Source: an uncultured Duganella sp. (GTDB taxonomy: Bacteria; Pseudomonadota; Gammaproteobacteria; Burkholderiales; Burkholderiaceae). From it: a stretch of DNA of 7,124 bases. This document shows positions 5,069 to 7,124 of this stretch, piece by piece. The stretch is taken from positions 1 to 7,124 of the forward strand of contig CAMLSG010000247.1 of assembly GCA_946482635.1 (NCBI GenBank), written 5' to 3'. The first letter of the stretch is position 1. The number at the start of each line of letters is the position of its first letter. The translations under genes and the position numbers were made by a program. The notes below the pieces were generated by a model that made no database searches, had not been told where the DNA came from, and saw only the letters and a list, made by a program, of their open reading frames with translations.

Positions 5069-5905
5069 ATGAAGCAATGGGCACTACGCTACCTGAGTTA
5101 CCCAACCATTTTCGGCGGCGCCGCCGCTGCAATTCTCTGGACTGCCACGCAAGGCTTGCCATACTGGCCAACCGTGCCCCTGCTGGCGCTGGCCGCCATT
5201 GCCTGTGTCGCCTTGCTCGAGCGCCTGCAGCCCTATGAACCGGCCTGGCTGGCCGATCATGGCGATACCCGCACCGACAGCTTGCACTTCCTCGTCAACG
5301 CCAGCGTCCTGTATGGCAGCATCGAAATCCTGTCCTGGGCGCGCGCCCTGTTGCCCGCGCCGGCAGCCTGGCCCTCCGCCTGGCCGGCATGGGCGCAAAT
5401 CGCCGCCGCCATGCTCGTGCTCGATTTCGGCTTGTTTTTTATGCATTGGCTGAGCCATCGCCACCACCGCCTTTGGCTGTTCCATGAGGCGCATCACAGC
5501 AGCGAGCGCCTGTACTGGCTGAACAGCGAACGGCGCCACCCGCTGCACGCCATGATGATGGGCGCACCGGGCTTCGCCATCCTGCTGGCCCTGGGGGCGC
5601 CGGCGGCGACGATTGCAACCGGCCTGGCCATCCTTTCCGTGCACCTGGCTTTCCAGCACGCCAACCTCGACTATTCACTGGGCCCGCTGCGCCATCTGTT
5701 CGGCGTCGCCCAGACCCACCGCTGGCACCATAAACGGGCTTACGAAGACGCCCAGGTCAATTTCGGCGAATGGCTGATGCTGTGGGACCACCTGTTCCGC
5801 ACCTACCGCCAGCCGCCGGGCCGGATCGGGCAAGGCGATGTCGGCCTGGACAGCCGGGTTGCCCCTTCTACGTATCATCGCCAATTGTTACGACCATTCC
5901 TGTGA
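5069..5905 (+). CDS. Membrane fatty-acid hydroxylase / sterol-desaturase family enzyme
   Basis: A 278-residue integral membrane protein of the fatty-acid hydroxylase superfamily (PF04116), which uses a His-bound di-iron centre and O2 to hydroxylate or desaturate lipids. The His boxes are complete: H126-x3-H130 with H132/H133 (HWLSHRHH), H139-x2-H142-H143 (HEAHH), H157 and H160 (RRHPLH), H197 (FQHANLDY) and H217-x2-H220-H221 (HRWHH). Hydrophobic segments lie at about 12-30, 36-50, 74-90, 108-125 and 165-195. The lipid substrate cannot be told from sequence; bacterial members include hydroxylases of hopanoids, ornithine lipids and carotenoids. An almost perfect ribosome-binding site (AAAGGAGG, five bases before the ATG) fixes the start, but it is buried in a hairpin. 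It follows the AraC-type regulator on the same strand, suggesting a regulator-enzyme pair. Confidence 0.9.
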   Translation: MKQWALRYLSYPTIFGGAAAAILWTATQGLPYWPTVPLLALAAIACVALLERLQPYEPAWLADHGDTRTDSLHFLVNASVLYGSIEILSWARALLPAPAAWPSAWPAWAQIAAAMLVLDFGLFFMHWLSHRHHRLWLFHEAHHSSERLYWLNSERRHPLHAMMMGAPGFAILLALGAPAATIATGLAILSVHLAFQHANLDYSLGPLRHLFGVAQTHRWHHKRAYEDAQVNFGEWLMLWDHLFRTYRQPPGRIGQGDVGLDSRVAPSTYHRQLLRPFL

Positions 5906-5913
5906 GCTACAAT
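5885..5913 (+). promoter_or_regulatory. Sigma70-type promoter for isocitrate dehydrogenase
   Basis: TTGTTA (5885-5890, four of six to the -35 consensus), a 17-base spacer and TACAAT (5908-5913, five of six to the -10 consensus). The -35 box is inside the end of the hydroxylase coding region, and its stop codon is in the spacer. Transcription should start near 5920, giving an untranslated leader of about 108 bases. An 8-bp palindrome CAAGCTTG (5916-5923) lies at the predicted start. A small 5-bp hairpin (5997-6001 with 6007-6011) lies just before the ribosome-binding site of the next gene. Nothing else stands out in this 122-base gap. Confidence 0.6.
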
Positions 5914-6027
5914 GTCAAGCTTGTCCGGTAGGCCATCGCCCACCCGCTATCCACCCCGAGCCTGCCGAACCCGGCCGGCCCAGGGAAGAATATTCAGCGG
6001 AAAACCTCCGCATTTGAGGGAATAAAC

Positions 6028-7124
6028 ATGTCTCAAAAGTCTAAAATCATCTACACCCTTACCGACGAGGCGCCACTGCTGGCGACTTATTCCCTGCTGC
6101 CGATCGTGCAGAAATTCGCAGCGCCGGCCGGCGTTGACGTCGTGACCAGCGATATTTCGGTCGCCGCCCGCGTGCTGGCAGCCTTCCCGGAGTGCCTGAC
6201 CGACGAACAGAAAGTGCCGGACAACCTGGCCGAACTGGGCGCCCTGACCCAGAACCCGGACACCAACATCATCAAGCTGCCTAATATTTCGGCATCGGTT
6301 TCCCAGCTGATCGCCTGCGTGCGCGAACTGCAGGCGGCCGGCTACAAGCTGCCGGACTACCCGGAAGATGCCAAGACCGAAGAAGAAAAAGCACTGAAAG
6401 CCCGCTACGGCAAGTGCATCGGCTCCGCCGTGAACCCGGTCCTGCGCGAAGGTAACTCGGACCGCCGCGCACCGAAGGCAGTCAAGGAATTCGCACGCAA
6501 GAACCCGCACTCGATGGGCGAATGGAGCCAGGCATCGCGCACCCACGTGTCGCATATGCACGGCGGCGACTTCTACCACGGCGAAAAGTCCATGACCCTG
6601 GACAAGGCGCGCGAAGTGAAGATGGAACTGCTGACCAAGTCCGGCAAGACCATCGTCCTGAAACCGAAGGTCGCCCTGCAAGCCGGCGAAATCATCGACT
6701 CGATGTTCATGTCGAAGAAGGCCCTGCTGGAGTTCTACGAGCGCGAAATCGACGACGCCTACAAGACCGGCGTGATGTTCTCGCTGCACGTGAAGGCCAC
6801 CATGATGAAGGTGTCGCACCCGATCGTGTTCGGCCACTGCGTACGCATCTTCTACAAGCAGGCCTTCGAGAAGCACGCCAAGCTGTTCGACGAGCTGGGC
6901 GTGAACGTCAACAACGGCATGGCCAACCTGTACGAGAAGATCGAAAAGCTGCCAGCGTCGCAGAAAGACGAAATCCTGAAAGACCTGCACGCTTGCCTGG
7001 AAAACCGTCCAAAGCTGGCCATGGTCGATTCGGCCAAGGGCATCACCAACTTCCACTCGCCAAACGACGTGATCGTCGACGCATCGATGCCGGCCATGAT
7101 CCGTATCGGCGGCAAGATGTGGGG
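6028..7124 (+). CDS. icd: NADP-dependent isocitrate dehydrogenase, monomeric type, N-terminal half (runs off the right edge)
   Basis: The enzyme converts isocitrate to 2-oxoglutarate and CO2 with NADP+ in the TCA cycle, in the cytosol. The 365 codons present start with [20 protein letters not shown] and follow the monomeric IDH type, which is about 740 residues long and unrelated in sequence to the dimeric E. coli enzyme. Residues known from the Azotobacter vinelandii structure are all in place with an offset of one: N86, S133, N136, R140, R146 (in [18 protein letters not shown]), catalytic K256 (LHVKATMMK) and metal ligand D351 (VDASMP). GAGGGA at 6016-6021, six bases before the ATG, is the ribosome-binding site. 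Strong use of C- and G-ending preferred codons fits a highly expressed housekeeping gene. It has its own promoter and is probably not part of the preceding operon. The symbol icd is used in its broad sense; some genomes call this form idh or icd2. Confidence 0.96.
   Translation, partial: MSQKSKIIYTLTDEAPLLATYSLLPIVQKFAAPAGVDVVTSDISVAARVLAAFPECLTDEQKVPDNLAELGALTQNPDTNIIKLPNISASVSQLIACVRELQAAGYKLPDYPEDAKTEEEKALKARYGKCIGSAVNPVLREGNSDRRAPKAVKEFARKNPHSMGEWSQASRTHVSHMHGGDFYHGEKSMTLDKAREVKMELLTKSGKTIVLKPKVALQAGEIIDSMFMSKKALLEFYEREIDDAYKTGVMFSLHVKATMMKVSHPIVFGHCVRIFYKQAFEKHAKLFDELGVNVNNGMANLYEKIEKLPASQKDEILKDLHACLENRPKLAMVDSAKGITNFHSPNDVIVDASMPAMIRIGGKMW

Noticed and set aside
5084..5659. A 191-codon open frame on the minus strand opposite the hydroxylase
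   Set aside because: The opposite strand carries the complete His boxes of a hydroxylase and a near-perfect ribosome-binding site; the antisense product is low-complexity (G, Q, R, A) and looks like a shadow.
5947..7056. A 369-codon open frame on the minus strand opposite the isocitrate dehydrogenase gene
   Set aside because: The plus strand encodes a clear monomeric isocitrate dehydrogenase with all active-site residues visible. The antisense frame has a biased, repetitive composition rich in V, H, Q, F and L, typical of the shadow of a GC-rich, codon-biased gene, and resembles no family.

Overview
The window looks like chromosomal DNA of a GC-rich betaproteobacterium, most likely Burkholderiales and probably Oxalobacteraceae (Massilia, Duganella or Janthinobacterium type). 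This rests on the protein types: a DUF3460 mini-protein, a monomeric NADP isocitrate dehydrogenase, a plant-type ferredoxin of the MFQxRxEP kind, and a TcyJ/TcyL-like amino-acid importer. The assignment is inference from family knowledge, not from a search. Coding density is very high, and no stretch over 125 bases lacks a gene.

Left block (1-2511, minus strand): a four-gene run with tight spacing. In transcription order it is a small tail-anchored protein of unknown function (2511-2107), a periplasmic amino-acid-binding protein resembling cystine-binding TcyJ/FliY (2095-1331), its membrane permease resembling TcyL/YecS (1328-666), and, after 42 bases, a PAS-domain signalling protein that runs off the left edge (623-1). 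The ATPase expected for the transporter is not in the window.

Middle (2547-3766): a 61-residue DUF3460 protein on the plus strand converges on a Tat-exported MepK/YcbK-type murein endopeptidase on the minus strand, with a hairpin in the 62-base gap between them. The endopeptidase has a good extended -10 promoter of its own. Upstream of it on the minus strand lies a [2Fe-2S] ferredoxin with a GTG start.

Right block (3768-5905, plus strand): starting one base away from the ferredoxin start codon, DUF1697, an AraC-family regulator and a membrane di-iron fatty-acid hydroxylase/sterol-desaturase-type enzyme form an apparent operon. DUF1697 and the regulator overlap by a TGATG junction. The ribosome-binding site of the hydroxylase lies inside an 11-bp hairpin, the most interesting regulatory structure seen here. 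A near-consensus promoter overlapping the end of the hydroxylase gene then drives the monomeric isocitrate dehydrogenase gene, of which the first 365 codons are present.

Most gene products belong to recognisable families. No mobile element, CRISPR array, tRNA, rRNA or defence system was seen. The points worth following up are the occluded ribosome-binding site, the transporter without an ATPase but with a PAS sensor, the unknown tail-anchored protein and the intergenic hairpin.
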